Below, one piece after another: positions 8,092 to 17,270 of a stretch of DNA of 64,000 nucleotides (its first letter is position 1; each line of letters opens with the position of its first letter). Under the pieces are notes generated by a model that worked only from the letters and a program-made list of their open reading frames with translations, made no database searches and was not told where the DNA came from. The stretch is from contig OW568863.1 of NCBI GenBank assembly GCA_938743325.2, positions 682,001 to 746,000 on the forward strand. The letters run 5' to 3'. The translations under genes and the position numbers were made by a program. This stretch comes from Pycnococcus provasolii (Eukaryota; Chlorophyta; Pseudoscourfieldiophyceae; Pseudoscourfieldiales; Pycnococcaceae).

Positions 8092-10503
8092 TTAAGACTT
8101 TCCATATGACATAGCGCTAGCGCTTGGTCCGCCTTGCTGGTATCCTACGGGTTGCCCAATCGCAACCCCAGGATACGGCGGCGGCGGGGCCGTTGGTTGA
8201 TTATTAGGATACGGCGGCTGATTGCCAGGATACGGCGGCGGCGGCGGCTGAGGCTGACGACCACCATACATAATCGGTGGTTGGCCGCCCATGTAAGGCT
8301 GCTGCTGACCGGGTGGAGGTGGATATGGACCACCTGTCATCTGGATCGGTCCACCTTGCTGGTTCATCCCGGCATTCGTGTTATATGCAGCCATGCTCCC
8401 CCTCCGTCTCCTGCACACCATCACAGCTACGATGACACCAAAGACTGGAAACAGTATTCCAAAGATAGCTCCCACGATGATTCCACCCGCGTCCGTCTCT
8501 TCTTCCTTTTTTTTCTCCTCCTCCTCCTTCTTCTTCTCAACGGCTTTGGCCCGTGCATCTTCCACGTAACCACACACGCATGAAGGCTTCATGAGTGTGC
8601 TGTCGCAAGGACAGTCCTTTGACTCGTCGTTGTAAAGAGGATCAAAATTCGGCCTCATGTCACCGGTGCTTTGGAAAGAAGATTTAGCCCATGAGGGTGC
8701 TGAAAAGTCGGGCTTCTTTCCGTGAACAGCCCACTCGTACTTTTTGTATCCCTCACTCGTCTTGTCGCAAGCTTGGTCAGCTTTGCCGATTTTGCTCCAA
8801 TAATCCCTGCATTGCGTTGATGTCGTGGACTCCGAGGTATCGTCGCGGAGAACCTCAAGCGCACATTCGTCCAATACAATCTCATCTGTGCACGTTTCGC
8901 TCGTAGCACGGCGCAGAAGCTCCGACTCAACCACTGCCTTGGCGCCATATGGGGCGCAGTCATCCCAGCAATTCGTTGAGATACTTTCCGTCATACAGGC
9001 CCCGCAGTTTTCCGTGGCACACCAAGGTACACTCCAATCATCCTCGGTACAGCTCTGGTATGACTTTCCGTTGTATTTGTACGAGCTGGCGCACGTGCAT
9101 CCGCCGACAGTCGTTGATGGCCACTGCGGCTTTGGCGTGTCCGGCGCCTTCTCGTAGAGATCACACACCGTCGCGTCGACCGCCGCAACCCCTGTCATGT
9201 GCCACGGCCAATCGCTTCTTTGACTCTTGTCGTAGACCGGAGACGCCGCAGTTGCGATGGGACCGAACACGTCTGGGATCGACGAATACGCCTCACTCCA
9301 AACGAGATTCTCTTGCTTGCATATTGATTTCATAAGTGCATAGTAGCGCTGGAACTTTGACATTGCCTGCGTGAACTTAGCTTTGAATTGAAGGTAAGCT
9401 CTCTCGTTCCAGCTCTCTTCGTTATCGCCGACTTCGGTAAAGATTCCATTCACAGCGCAGCTAAGGTCCCGCAGTTCTTCAACTTTCGTGCCAGTGCCAA
9501 TGCTGATAATAAAGTAGTGCTCCTTTGGCGTGACTGACCTCATGCGATTTTGGATTTCCTGCAACGGACTGTCCGCTTCGCCGTCTGTCAAGAACACGTA
9601 CGTCGTGTGACAATTAGCGGTGTAACCCTTTTCTTTCGAGCTGTCGACAAGTGTGAAGGCGGCTCGAAATGCGTCGACGAAGTTCGTTGTACCTCCGGGT
9701 TCCACGCTGTCCACCGCGTCGGCGAGACGTTTACGGAAGCCCGGCAAAGCCTTAGCAAGAGTCGTCAGACCCTTATACGAGGAGGCTGTGCTGTCAAAGA
9801 GAACGAGACCAACGTAGTCGGCGTGCGTCAGAGAGTTTAGAACAGCTTTTGCTGCGTCTTTGCTCGCGCCAATTCTGTTGGCCGTTCTCATGGAAAGTGA
9901 CTTGTCTATGATGAGAATGACGTTTTTCGGTCCGGTGGAAGCGCTCATATACCAAGGCCTGACGCGCGGGTCGTAAAGGTTTCCGCAATCTGTCGACTCC
10001 TGAGACTCGCGAGGCCACAAGATACCGGGATAATTGGCAAGCACGCCCGTCGACGACCCGTAATAAATCCACTTCGTCTCACCTGCCTCAATCATCTTCC
10101 CGAAAAGGTCTGGGAAAACGGCCGACACATTTTTCAGCCTGCAGACTTCAGCCTTAACGTCGCTATCCGTGGTGCCGACGTAGGAGCTTTCCTTGATGAC
10201 GTAGTTACGCGTGTCCACCGCAGTTCCCTTGCAATTGCAACCTTTTGAGTACCCGAACTCAATGTCGCAAACCGGCTGCATAAGTTTTTGAGCGCACGAA
10301 CTCGGCGCGACGGCGTTGGCGCATTCTAGACGCGAAGGGTCGACTTCGAGGTTTTCGATACTTTGCTTAAGTTGCGTGACGGCACTCTCTTTAATGACGA
10401 GCCTGTCGTAGAGCAGTTGCTGGGAGCGCTGTGCGAGTGCACCAGAAGGAACACAAAATAGAAGTGTGAAATAAGGCACAATAAGCACAAGGAGGGCGCG
10501 CAT
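8092..10503 (-). CDS. Alpha2delta-like VWA/Cache single-pass surface protein
   Basis: An 803-residue protein from the ATG at 10503, with a signal peptide (MRALLVLIVPYFTLLF...). The N-terminal part resembles the VWA-N/Cache region of calcium-channel alpha2delta subunits, with 'YYGSSTGVLANYPG' and 'YDPRVRPWYMSAST'. A von Willebrand A domain follows with an intact MIDAS, Asp200-x-Ser202-x-Ser204 in 'IIDKSLSM', and 'VFLTDGEAD'. A Cys-rich region comes next, then a coiled Glu/Lys stretch, one TM helix (about 671-697) and a cytoplasmic Pro/Gln/Gly/Tyr-rich tail with many PPPYPG-like motifs. Alpha2delta proteins traffic and modulate voltage-gated calcium channels. Whether this one does so is inference; a matrix adhesion role is also possible. 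Confidence 0.7.
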   Translation of the reverse strand: MRALLVLIVPYFTLLFCVPSGALAQRSQQLLYDRLVIKESAVTQLKQSIENLEVDPSRLECANAVAPSSCAQKLMQPVCDIEFGYSKGCNCKGTAVDTRNYVIKESSYVGTTDSDVKAEVCRLKNVSAVFPDLFGKMIEAGETKWIYYGSSTGVLANYPGILWPRESQESTDCGNLYDPRVRPWYMSASTGPKNVILIIDKSLSMRTANRIGASKDAAKAVLNSLTHADYVGLVLFDSTASSYKGLTTLAKALPGFRKRLADAVDSVEPGGTTNFVDAFRAAFTLVDSSKEKGYTANCHTTYVFLTDGEADSPLQEIQNRMRSVTPKEHYFIISIGTGTKVEELRDLSCAVNGIFTEVGDNEESWNERAYLQFKAKFTQAMSKFQRYYALMKSICKQENLVWSEAYSSIPDVFGPIATAASPVYDKSQRSDWPWHMTGVAAVDATVCDLYEKAPDTPKPQWPSTTVGGCTCASSYKYNGKSYQSCTEDDWSVPWCATENCGACMTESISTNCWDDCAPYGAKAVVESELLRRATSETCTDEIVLDECALEVLRDDTSESTTSTQCRDYWSKIGKADQACDKTSEGYKKYEWAVHGKKPDFSAPSWAKSSFQSTGDMRPNFDPLYNDESKDCPCDSTLMKPSCVCGYVEDARAKAVEKKKEEEEKKKEEETDAGGIIVGAIFGILFPVFGVIVAVMVCRRRRGSMAAYNTNAGMNQQGGPIQMTGGPYPPPPGQQQPYMGGQPPIMYGGRQPQPPPPPYPGNQPPYPNNQPTAPPPPYPGVAIGQPVGYQQGGPSASAMSYGKS

Positions 10504-10893
10504 GTCCACTGCCACTGCCACTACTGCCACAGCGTCCACGAGAATCGCGGGCGAGAAGAGGGGGCGAGAAGAGGGCAGAGGACAGAGAAGAGGGCCGGGG
10601 GAAAAAGGGGCGCAGGTGCACGCTCGCCTCCTGGAGGCTTTGGAACCTTGTACCGTTTGGAGGTACCGTTTGGTAGTGATCCACCACGTCGGCCCTCCCT
10701 CGATCCATCCATCGATCCCTCGATCCAATCAAGCAATCGATCGATCGATCAATCGCGGCCTCTAGGCATACAGTCATACGAGTTACGTGGTAATAACTTC
10801 CCATCGGTCTCTCCCTCACGACTACTCATAACCTTAGAATTTAATCTGACGCAGTCGGTGCAACTTACCGCTGCCGTTTGTTTGTAACGCGTC
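10504..10893. promoter_or_regulatory. Divergent intergenic region with TCGATC repeats
   Basis: 390 bp between the VWA-protein start and the COMMD start. It contains a run of imperfect TCGATC/TCAATC units at about 10698-10755 and a purine-rich block at about 10548-10608. No gene seen. Confidence 0.45.
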
Positions 10894-11562
10894 ATGGCGC
10901 CCTTACATGCGAGCAGACTGCGTGCGCTCGAGCTTGTTGCACGTGCCGAGTCAAAAGACGTCGTACAAAGGTTGCTGGCGGACGCATTCGCGCTGTGGAT
11001 CGACCGCGCGCCTAGCTGGACCAAGGCAAGGCGGCAGCAGTGCGTGGAAGAGCTCGACCTTCAGGCGGCGGACGAGACGGGGAAAGGGGCTGACGGGCTC
11101 GCGGACTCGTTGCACGACGCGCTGACTGCGCTCATAGCCGCGGTCGTTGGAGCAGGTGAAAGCGCGGCAGACGTGCTTCCGTCAGATGGCACATTTCACG
11201 CGGACTTGCGTAAGCTGCTCGTCAAGCAGGTGGAGAAGGCACTACCCGCCTGGCGCGAGTCCGCCGCGAGCTCAGCAGTTGGGCCGCCGCGCGTTACCGA
11301 CATTAAGGTGACCACTCAACTCGTCGATGCAGGCAAGAACGCAAACATCGTGACGGAAGGTGCGACGCCCGCTCGTACACCCATCGGCGTGCCGCTTCCG
11401 CCGAGACCGGCCGTCTCCGGGCCAGAGTACGAGGTTACGTTGCGCGTGAACATGGCAGACGGCAACGACGACATCTTTTGTCGTGTTGAAAAGCCTATGC
11501 TCGATGAGCTCGTGCAGCAACTTCACGTCATCAAAGAACACGTCGCCTCGCTACCAACATGA
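10894..11562 (+). CDS. COMM-domain protein
   Basis: A single-exon 222-residue protein. The N-terminal half is helical, as in the HN domain of COMMD proteins. The C-terminal part (about 130-222) matches the COMM domain layout: a strand 'RVTDIKVTTQLVDA', a second strand pair 'PEYEVTLRVNMAD', 'DIFCRVEKPMLDELVQQL' and a final helix. COMMD proteins assemble as a heteromeric ring within the Commander complex, which recycles endosomal cargo with Retriever. I cannot assign the paralogue number. Alternative families look unlikely because the 'phe/val-rich strand then L..L..i' end is characteristic. Confidence 0.6.
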   Translation: MAPLHASRLRALELVARAESKDVVQRLLADAFALWIDRAPSWTKARRQQCVEELDLQAADETGKGADGLADSLHDALTALIAAVVGAGESAADVLPSDGTFHADLRKLLVKQVEKALPAWRESAASSAVGPPRVTDIKVTTQLVDAGKNANIVTEGATPARTPIGVPLPPRPAVSGPEYEVTLRVNMADGNDDIFCRVEKPMLDELVQQLHVIKEHVASLPT

Positions 11563-11791
11563 AGATTTTAGAGCCACCACCTTGTAGACTTACACAAACT
11601 TCACGAAAATTGTGATTCCCATCGTTCCTGACCGAGAGTCTCGTTGTTCTATCGGTCTTGACCTTGACGGCAACGACATGTTTGACGTCGACGTACTCTC
11701 CCTCTCCACCTTGCCTTCCTCCGGAAAACGGTGATCGAGGTAGCAACGTTCGTTACATCTTTCCAAAAGCACCAAAACAAACACACATGGC
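11563..11791. other. Convergent 3' spacer
   Basis: Short spacer between the convergent COMMD and YlmG-like genes. No feature seen. Confidence 0.4.
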
Positions 11792-12508
11792 TTATAGTGA
11801 CTGCTTGTTGCTGAGCAATACCAGTAGTCCTTGAGGGCCGAGGAGGATCTCGTTCGCAAACGAAACGAAGGAGAGCCACACGATGGGCGAGATGTCAACA
11901 CCTCCCACGGGCGTGAAGAACGCCCGCGTCGGGCGCAGCACGGGCTCGGTGGGCGCGTACAGAAGACTTAGCGGAAGGCTTTTCACGTCGAGCGCTGGAT
12001 ACCACGTCATGACGATTCGACTGAGGAAGAGCAATGTGTAGAGCAGAAATATGGGTCGTAGGAACGATATTGCTGCCCGCGCGTTCTCCGTGGACTCGTT
12101 TGCAAGGACCAGAGAAGCGGCAAGCACGCCAAACATTACCACAAAGACTATGGGACCTGCGGACAGTGTCGTCGGATCTCGTACTTCATATATCGTAGGA
12201 CTCGTCTTGGCACTGTTATCCGTCCCCGCACTTGTTGGCGTCTCCACAGCTGTCGAAGATGCTGCTTTTTCCAACCCTTCTGTCGACGCAGGCTTTTCTA
12301 CACCGCTCGTGGTCTCGTCGTCGGATGATGCCCGGCACCATATGCGACCACGCCCCATAGACCCATGCATGCCACAAGACATGACATGAGAGCTATAACT
12401 GTAATTGCTATTTCTTTTCACCCTTCGAACCCCCGTACTCACAAAGCTGCAAGAAAGGCGAGACCTCATACAAGGTCTTTGGGAACCGAGCGACATGGAT
12501 GACAGCAT
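11792..12508 (-). CDS. YGGT/YlmG-family plastid membrane protein
   Basis: A 238-residue protein. The first roughly 65 residues are Ser/Arg/Met-rich with few acids, like a plastid transit peptide, followed by an acidic/Thr-rich linker. The C-terminal region (about 125-238) has two hydrophobic segments and the YGGT-family pattern: 'LFLSRIVMTWYPALD', 'YAPTEPVLRPTRAFF' and the signature 'GGVDISPIVW'. In cyanobacteria and plastids these proteins act in nucleoid or thylakoid organisation (YlmG) or in cytochrome b6 heme attachment (CCB3). I cannot separate these two roles here. It is divergent from the TlyA-like gene, with starts 189 bp apart. Confidence 0.75.
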   Translation of the reverse strand: MLSSMSLGSQRPCMRSRLSCSFVSTGVRRVKRNSNYSYSSHVMSCGMHGSMGRGRIWCRASSDDETTSGVEKPASTEGLEKAASSTAVETPTSAGTDNSAKTSPTIYEVRDPTTLSAGPIVFVVMFGVLAASLVLANESTENARAAISFLRPIFLLYTLLFLSRIVMTWYPALDVKSLPLSLLYAPTEPVLRPTRAFFTPVGGVDISPIVWLSFVSFANEILLGPQGLLVLLSNKQSL

Positions 12509-12697
12509 GGTTAGCTAGAGAAGGGAATGATGACCTTTGCAGATGACTTTTGGGTAATTTCCGTGGCTCAGAGCGGGGCACGGAAAGGCTACCACTAATA
12601 ACTCAGGGGAGGGAGGGCCTCAGACAGACGGGGTTATCCACTCCGCCCCCGGGACATCCCAACCCCCACTCCCATCCCGCCGTCCCTCGTTCCCTCG

Positions 12698-13687
12698 ATG
12701 CCCGTCGCCCGCATGAGTGGGATGATGAGCACGTCGCGTCTCGTGAACAGATGTCTCGCGTCTGCGATGGAACTGCGACGCTCGCGACGGCAAGATGTCA
12801 ACGCACGGACGATACTAACGGCAAACTGCTCATCCGCATCGCCGCCAACGCCGCCAACGCCGCCGACGCCACCTACACCTACACCTACACCACCCAAGGC
12901 ATCGAACTCGCGTGCACGCCGCCGCCTCGACGCGGCGTGCTTGGAGCTAAGACCAGACTTATCCAAAACGGTTGTGCAGTCCTTCATTGTGCAGGGCAAG
13001 GTGTTCGTGGACGGACAGCGGGCAAGCAAGGCGGGTATGCAGGTGAAGGCGGACGCCGTCATCACGTTCAAGGGCGCTGAACTTCCGAAGTACGTGTGTC
13101 GTGCTGGCTTCAAACTCGAGAAGGCACTCGACGTCTTTGGGTTGGACGTGAGTGGTGCGACTGCACTCGACAGCGGCCTGTCGACGGGTGGCTTTACCGA
13201 CTGCCTGCTGCAGAACGGTGCGCGGCACGTGTACGGCGTGGACGTTGGATACGCTCAGGTCTGTGATAAAATTCGGACGCACAGCGCCGTGACGGTGATG
13301 GAGCGCACAAACCTGCGCCACCTGGATACCCTTCCCGAGCTCGTTGACGTCGCCACGCTGGACTTGAGCTTCATATCGCTGAGCAAGGTGGCACCCGCAG
13401 TCGTGGGCCTGCTTCGCGAGAACGCGGATGTGGTTGTTCTCGTCAAGCCTCAGTTCGAGGCTGGACGTGAGGAGGTGGGCAGCGGCGGCGTGGTACGCGA
13501 CCCGGAGGTGCACCGTCGCGTTCTTGGCGAGGTGCGCACCTGCTTCGAGGAGCTCGGTTTGCGCCACATGGGCGAGGCGGTGAGTCCTCTTAAGGGTGGC
13601 CAGACGCGCGCGTCTCAGACGGGCGGCGGCGGAGGGAACACGGAGTTTCTGCAGCACTACCGTCGTGGCGCAGGGTATCACAAGTAA
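12698..13687 (+). CDS. TlyA-family rRNA 2'-O-methyltransferase, probably organellar
   Basis: A 329-residue protein. An N-terminal leader (about 1-75, including a Pro/Thr repeat run) has transit-peptide character. An S4 RNA-binding domain follows ('RRRLDAACLELRPDLS', 'GKVFVDGQRASKAG'), then a FtsJ/RrmJ-type methyltransferase domain with the SAM loop 'ALDSGLSTGGFTDCLLQ' at about residue 154, 'GVDVGYAQV', 'DLSFISL' and 'VLVKPQFEAGREEVG'. Bacterial TlyA methylates 16S/23S rRNA; the old 'hemolysin' label should not be read as toxicity. Plants have a related nuclear gene, so a plastid ribosome target is the simplest inference. Confidence 0.8.
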   Translation: MPVARMSGMMSTSRLVNRCLASAMELRRSRRQDVNARTILTANCSSASPPTPPTPPTPPTPTPTPPKASNSRARRRLDAACLELRPDLSKTVVQSFIVQGKVFVDGQRASKAGMQVKADAVITFKGAELPKYVCRAGFKLEKALDVFGLDVSGATALDSGLSTGGFTDCLLQNGARHVYGVDVGYAQVCDKIRTHSAVTVMERTNLRHLDTLPELVDVATLDLSFISLSKVAPAVVGLLRENADVVVLVKPQFEAGREEVGSGGVVRDPEVHRRVLGEVRTCFEELGLRHMGEAVSPLKGGQTRASQTGGGGGNTEFLQHYRRGAGYHK

Positions 13688-14349
13688 TAATTGATTGTAT
13701 TTTATTAGCCACGATTATTTTCTCACGCACCGGATATAGTTATCTCTTCTGAGTAAAAACTTAAACTTTATCATAAAGTGGTACTACTCAACCGTCAATC
13801 TAAGGGGTTGGTGGTGATACAGTTATAAAGTGTGGTTTAAGAAGGTGGTATTTCGTGGTACTGACCCACTGACCTACAACCAATGGATAGTGGACGTGGA
13901 TCGTGGATGTGGATCGTGGTATCTTTGTGGATTTTGGGAATCCGTCCATCTCATCCGAGCTATTTTAGCACGAAGGCGACGCGAAAAGCGAAGGTGCACG
14001 CCGCCAGCTCTTTCTTTGTTGAGTTGGCACTTGGCACAGACAAGAAGAAGCGACCTATGCCAAGCCTCGAGGAGGGAGAGGACGACGTCCTCTCAGGGTT
14101 CGTTGACCAATGACCACGTCCTCCTCCGAAGTGGCGAGTTCCCTCCCTCCCTTCCCTCTCCCAAGCAAACCACCAAGAGCGCGATTTCAGATGATTGGAA
14201 TTCCGGGGGGCCGGGAGAGTGAGTGGGGCCGGGCAGATTCGTGGAAATGAAAATGAAATTTGTGTGAGTCGGCCATCTTCCCTTCCCCTCCCCCCTCCCC
14301 CTTCCTTCCCTTCCCTTCCCTCTCGAATTGAAACCCACGTTTCTGAAAT
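13688..14349. other. Intergenic region upstream of PP2C, with a weak small ORF
   Basis: About 660 bp. It is AT-richer just after the TlyA-like gene. It contains a direct repeat of GGATCGTGGAT-type sequence near 13898-13920 and pyrimidine-rich DNA at 14278-14325, just before PP2C. An ATG frame at 13883-14113 (76 codons) ends in an acidic 'EEGEDDVLSGFVDQ'; I do not recognise it and would not call it a gene on this evidence. Confidence 0.35.
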
Positions 14350-15690
14350 ATGGCCATGGCACAGCAGCAGCAGCTCGACTCCACGCCTCCAGGCTTCACC
14401 TCAGGCTCAGGCTCAGGCTCCAGCAGAGACTCCGGGCGAGTCGTGCTCATATGCGCAGAAACGGGACGCAGAATAGCAAACGCAGACGCGGAGACGGGAA
14501 GCGTGAAGGGACGAACGGAGCCGCGCGTTTCCATACGACACGGGGCGTACCAGAGCCAGGGAGGGCGAAGCTACCAGGAGGATGCCCTCGTCGCTGTCGC
14601 GGGACGAGACGCATTTGCAACAGCGACCACAAGCGGCTCTTCCGCAGAACATGGCGACGACGCGGCGCGCGCATTCTTTGGCGTGTTTGACGGGCACGGA
14701 GGAACGGACTGCGCTCATTATCTCCGCGACACGCTCATGGACGCCGTCGCGCAGAGCTCGCAGTTCCCCCACGACGTGAGTGCCGCGCTGGAGGAGGCAT
14801 TCCACCGCACGGACAGGTCGTTTGGCGCGAAGTTTGCCGCAGGCGAGCTCGACGCGTCAGGCGCCACCGCAGTTTGTGTCACATTCTGGGGAGACGAGCG
14901 ATACTTCATCGCAAACACGGGTGACTGCCGCGCGGTGCTGTCCCGTCGTGGCCGGTCGATTGAGCTCACGACTGACCACAAGCCAGACGCACCGAAGGAG
15001 AGAGAGCGCATCAAGGCTTGCGGCGGGTTCATCGAAGATGGGTACATCAATGGCATGCTCGGATGCTCGCGTGCTTTTGGAGATTATCACTTCGAATCGC
15101 TCAAGCCTTGGCACGACGTCGATATTGACGTGGACAGTCAAGAGCGCCAGCCTCTGTCATCCACGCCAGAGTCTGAAGAGGCGGCTCCTGCTCCAGCGCC
15201 GGAGGTTGCGGCGGCCAGGAATCCGTCGTCCGGCCCACTCACCTGCGCCCCGGACGTTTTTGTGCAAGACATCGACGTTGAAGAGGATGAGTTCATCGTG
15301 CTAGCGTGCGACGGCCTGTGGGACGTCTTCTCGTCGAACAACTGCATCGAATACACGCGCCAACGCCTACGCGTGCACAATGACGCCGCCCTCGCGGCCC
15401 GGGAGCTTGTCGACGAGGCTGTTGTGCGCCGGAATGCGACGGACAACGTGACCGCGATTGTTGTATGCTTTGGCGACGAGCCGCCGCCGCAGCGACAATA
15501 CGTGCGTATGAGCGAGGGTGATCACACAGATGCGACGTCCTCTGAAGATGGCGAAGGAAGTGAAGAGAGAGGAGGAGGAGGAGGAGGAGGAGGAGGAGGA
15601 GGATTGCCACGAAGTGGGAGCGGCCGTATACGGTATTCCTTATCTCAGGGTGCGCTTGCGGCTCTCGCAAATGCGCTGGACAAGTGCTAA
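14350..15690 (+). CDS. PP2C-family Ser/Thr protein phosphatase
   Basis: A 446-residue single-exon protein. After a roughly 65-residue low-complexity leader the PP2C metal-binding motifs appear in order: 'GGRSYQEDAL', 'FFGVFDGHGGTDCA', 'SGATAVCVTFW', 'ANTGDCRAVL', 'LTTDHKPDAPKERERI', 'GCSRAFGDYHFE', 'ACDGLWDVFSSN' and 'ATDNVTAIVV'. The aspartates that hold the two Mn/Mg ions are all present, so the enzyme should be active. A roughly 55-residue insertion rich in Pro/Ala/Glu separates motifs 8 and 9 (about residues 262-305). The C-terminus has a Gly run encoded by GGA repeats. Substrate unknown. Confidence 0.9.
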   Translation: MAMAQQQQLDSTPPGFTSGSGSGSSRDSGRVVLICAETGRRIANADAETGSVKGRTEPRVSIRHGAYQSQGGRSYQEDALVAVAGRDAFATATTSGSSAEHGDDAARAFFGVFDGHGGTDCAHYLRDTLMDAVAQSSQFPHDVSAALEEAFHRTDRSFGAKFAAGELDASGATAVCVTFWGDERYFIANTGDCRAVLSRRGRSIELTTDHKPDAPKERERIKACGGFIEDGYINGMLGCSRAFGDYHFESLKPWHDVDIDVDSQERQPLSSTPESEEAAPAPAPEVAAARNPSSGPLTCAPDVFVQDIDVEEDEFIVLACDGLWDVFSSNNCIEYTRQRLRVHNDAALAARELVDEAVVRRNATDNVTAIVVCFGDEPPPQRQYVRMSEGDHTDATSSEDGEGSEERGGGGGGGGGGGLPRSGSGRIRYSLSQGALAALANALDKC

Positions 15691-15826
15691 ACTATTCTGA
15701 CCGACCGGTTTTTTTAAATTTTTGTATTCAAAGAGAAATCAATCAAGGGTTGTTTGTATTACAAGCGAAAACGCTGGCTCGCAACACCACCACCACGATG
15801 CAAAGGAATGCTAGTTAGCTTTGAAC

Positions 15827-16723
15827 TTACTCCTCCATGCCCATCATGCTTGGCACGGTCGGAGGCAAGCCCAAGCCACCGCGCGAGGCGTATGACGGAT
15901 CAGTCTTTTGCATCGCAAAGCCGCCGACGTTCGTGAGTGGTGGCGGCGCCTGCGCAGGCACTGCATTCTCGTAACCATACGCCTCGCCGAATGCCATTGC
16001 CGCCGGCGGAGCGCCGTGCATCATGCCATTCTGCGCCGCGTTACCACCATCCTCCACCATCGTCTGCTCGCTGCCGAAACCTTCTCCCTCTGTCCCAGTC
16101 GCCATCGTTTCCGCGGCACCTGCGTCGTCCCACCTAATCTGGAACTTGGTGACGCGCGGCTTGTCAGCGAGAATCGAGCGTTCGATCCTGTCAATCATGG
16201 GTACTGACGGCGGGTTCTCCTTAAGCTCCTCGTTGTCGTACTCGTTGTTGACATAGTAGCCCACCCTCAGGAACTCCTGGCCTCGGTATGAGCACGTCAG
16301 CAAGACAACCGTGACGCCGAGCAGATCCTCCGGTGGAATGCGCGACGGGTCGGGCGCATCTGCCTGGAATACGAAGCGGTAGCTTCCGACCGCGACGGGT
16401 CCCACCAACACGCTATCAAGTTCCTGGTCCTGTGTTTCGTCGTCTGCGGATCCGACGTAAACGACCTTCCATTCCAAGTCTGGGAAGTAGTTGCGTGCGT
16501 GTGTGTGTGTGTGTGTGTATTGTATTTCGTGTTAGGTATATCTTCGTATTTATTATCAAAAGCCAAGTTGAAGTAGGCGAGAGCAGAATGACAAGGCTTG
16601 GACCGTAAACGCACCATCTTCGAGCGGTGTCATGCACTCGTATGAGATTTCGAACTGGAATGGGTTTGGGAACCGCGTGGGGTTGTCGAGCACAGTGACG
16701 TTGGTGACTTGTACGGCGGACAT
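15827..16723 (-). CDS. ASF1: Histone chaperone ASF1, two exons
   Basis: Joining complement 16615-16723 and 15827-16479 gives 253 residues. Exon 1 encodes the start '[18 protein letters not shown]' and 'FEISYECM'. Exon 2 gives '[11 protein letters not shown]', 'LDSVLVGPV', '[20 protein letters not shown]' and '[17 protein letters not shown]', which are the conserved H3-H4-binding beta-sandwich segments. The 135-bp intron (16480-16614) has a GTGCGT donor and a CCAG acceptor, splits an Asp codon, and contains a (GT)n tract at 16497-16519. ASF1 hands H3-H4 dimers to CAF-1 and HIRA in nucleosome assembly. The C-terminal 90 residues are Ala/Gly/Met-rich and divergent, as is usual. Confidence 0.92.
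16497..16519. repeat. (GT)n microsatellite in the ASF1 intron
   Basis: Near-perfect GT run within the ASF1 intron, close to its acceptor on the minus strand, where it reads AC. Confidence 0.85.
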
Positions 16724-17270
16724 GCTTGCTTTTACTATACTATTACTATTATATATATCTAAAGTAGTCCGAATGCGAAGTGGAGAACGCGTAGAATGCG
16801 AAATGAAGAGTTAAACAACCAAAAAAATGGAAAAAAGGTTGGGGTGAGGGGGGCTGGTGAGGGGAGGGGACACAACACAACACAAGGGAGGTTCGTTCAA
16901 ACGTGCGCGGGAGGCCGACGACAGGACAGGTTCAAGGACCTGGTTCAAATACACATGTGGCATTAGGGTTAGGGTTAGGGTTAGCGAGCGACCCCCGCCC
17001 GGGTTTTCCCAGTTGGGTTTTCCATTTTCCAGGTTCATGTTCCCCGCCCGTTGTCCCTAAATTCCGGACCGGGCAGTTCCACCCGGGCCCACGCTTCCCT
17101 TCCCTTCTGTTGTCCACCTAGGAGTGGCCTTTCCCGACCTCACTTCCCGTTTCTCTCCCCCCTCCTCCTCCTCCAGGCTCCAGCTAGCTCCGTCAGCGCC
17201 AGACGCCGTGTAAGCTGTGTACGCGTACGCGCTCAGTCGTCGCTCAGTCGTCGACGGGTCGCGGCGCGCA
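16724..17270. promoter_or_regulatory. Divergent promoter region with TTAGGG block
   Basis: 547 bp between ASF1 (minus) and the BAH-protein gene (plus). A telomere-like block at 16963-16984 has three TTAGGG units plus a partial one. AT-rich sequence with a TATATATAT stretch (about 16751-16760) lies near the ASF1 side, and a C/T-rich stretch at 17090-17175 near the BAH side. Confidence 0.55.

Noticed and set aside
12698-13687. Possible hemolysin (TlyA label)
   Set aside because: S4 plus FtsJ-type domains show an rRNA methyltransferase; the toxin label is historical.
13883-14113. A 76-codon ATG frame between TlyA-like and PP2C genes
   Set aside because: No recognisable family, repeat-derived N-terminus, and no supporting context; left as an intergenic note.
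16925-16960. tRNA-like T-arm motif (GGTTCAAAT)
   Set aside because: No matching acceptor or anticodon arms could be paired around it.
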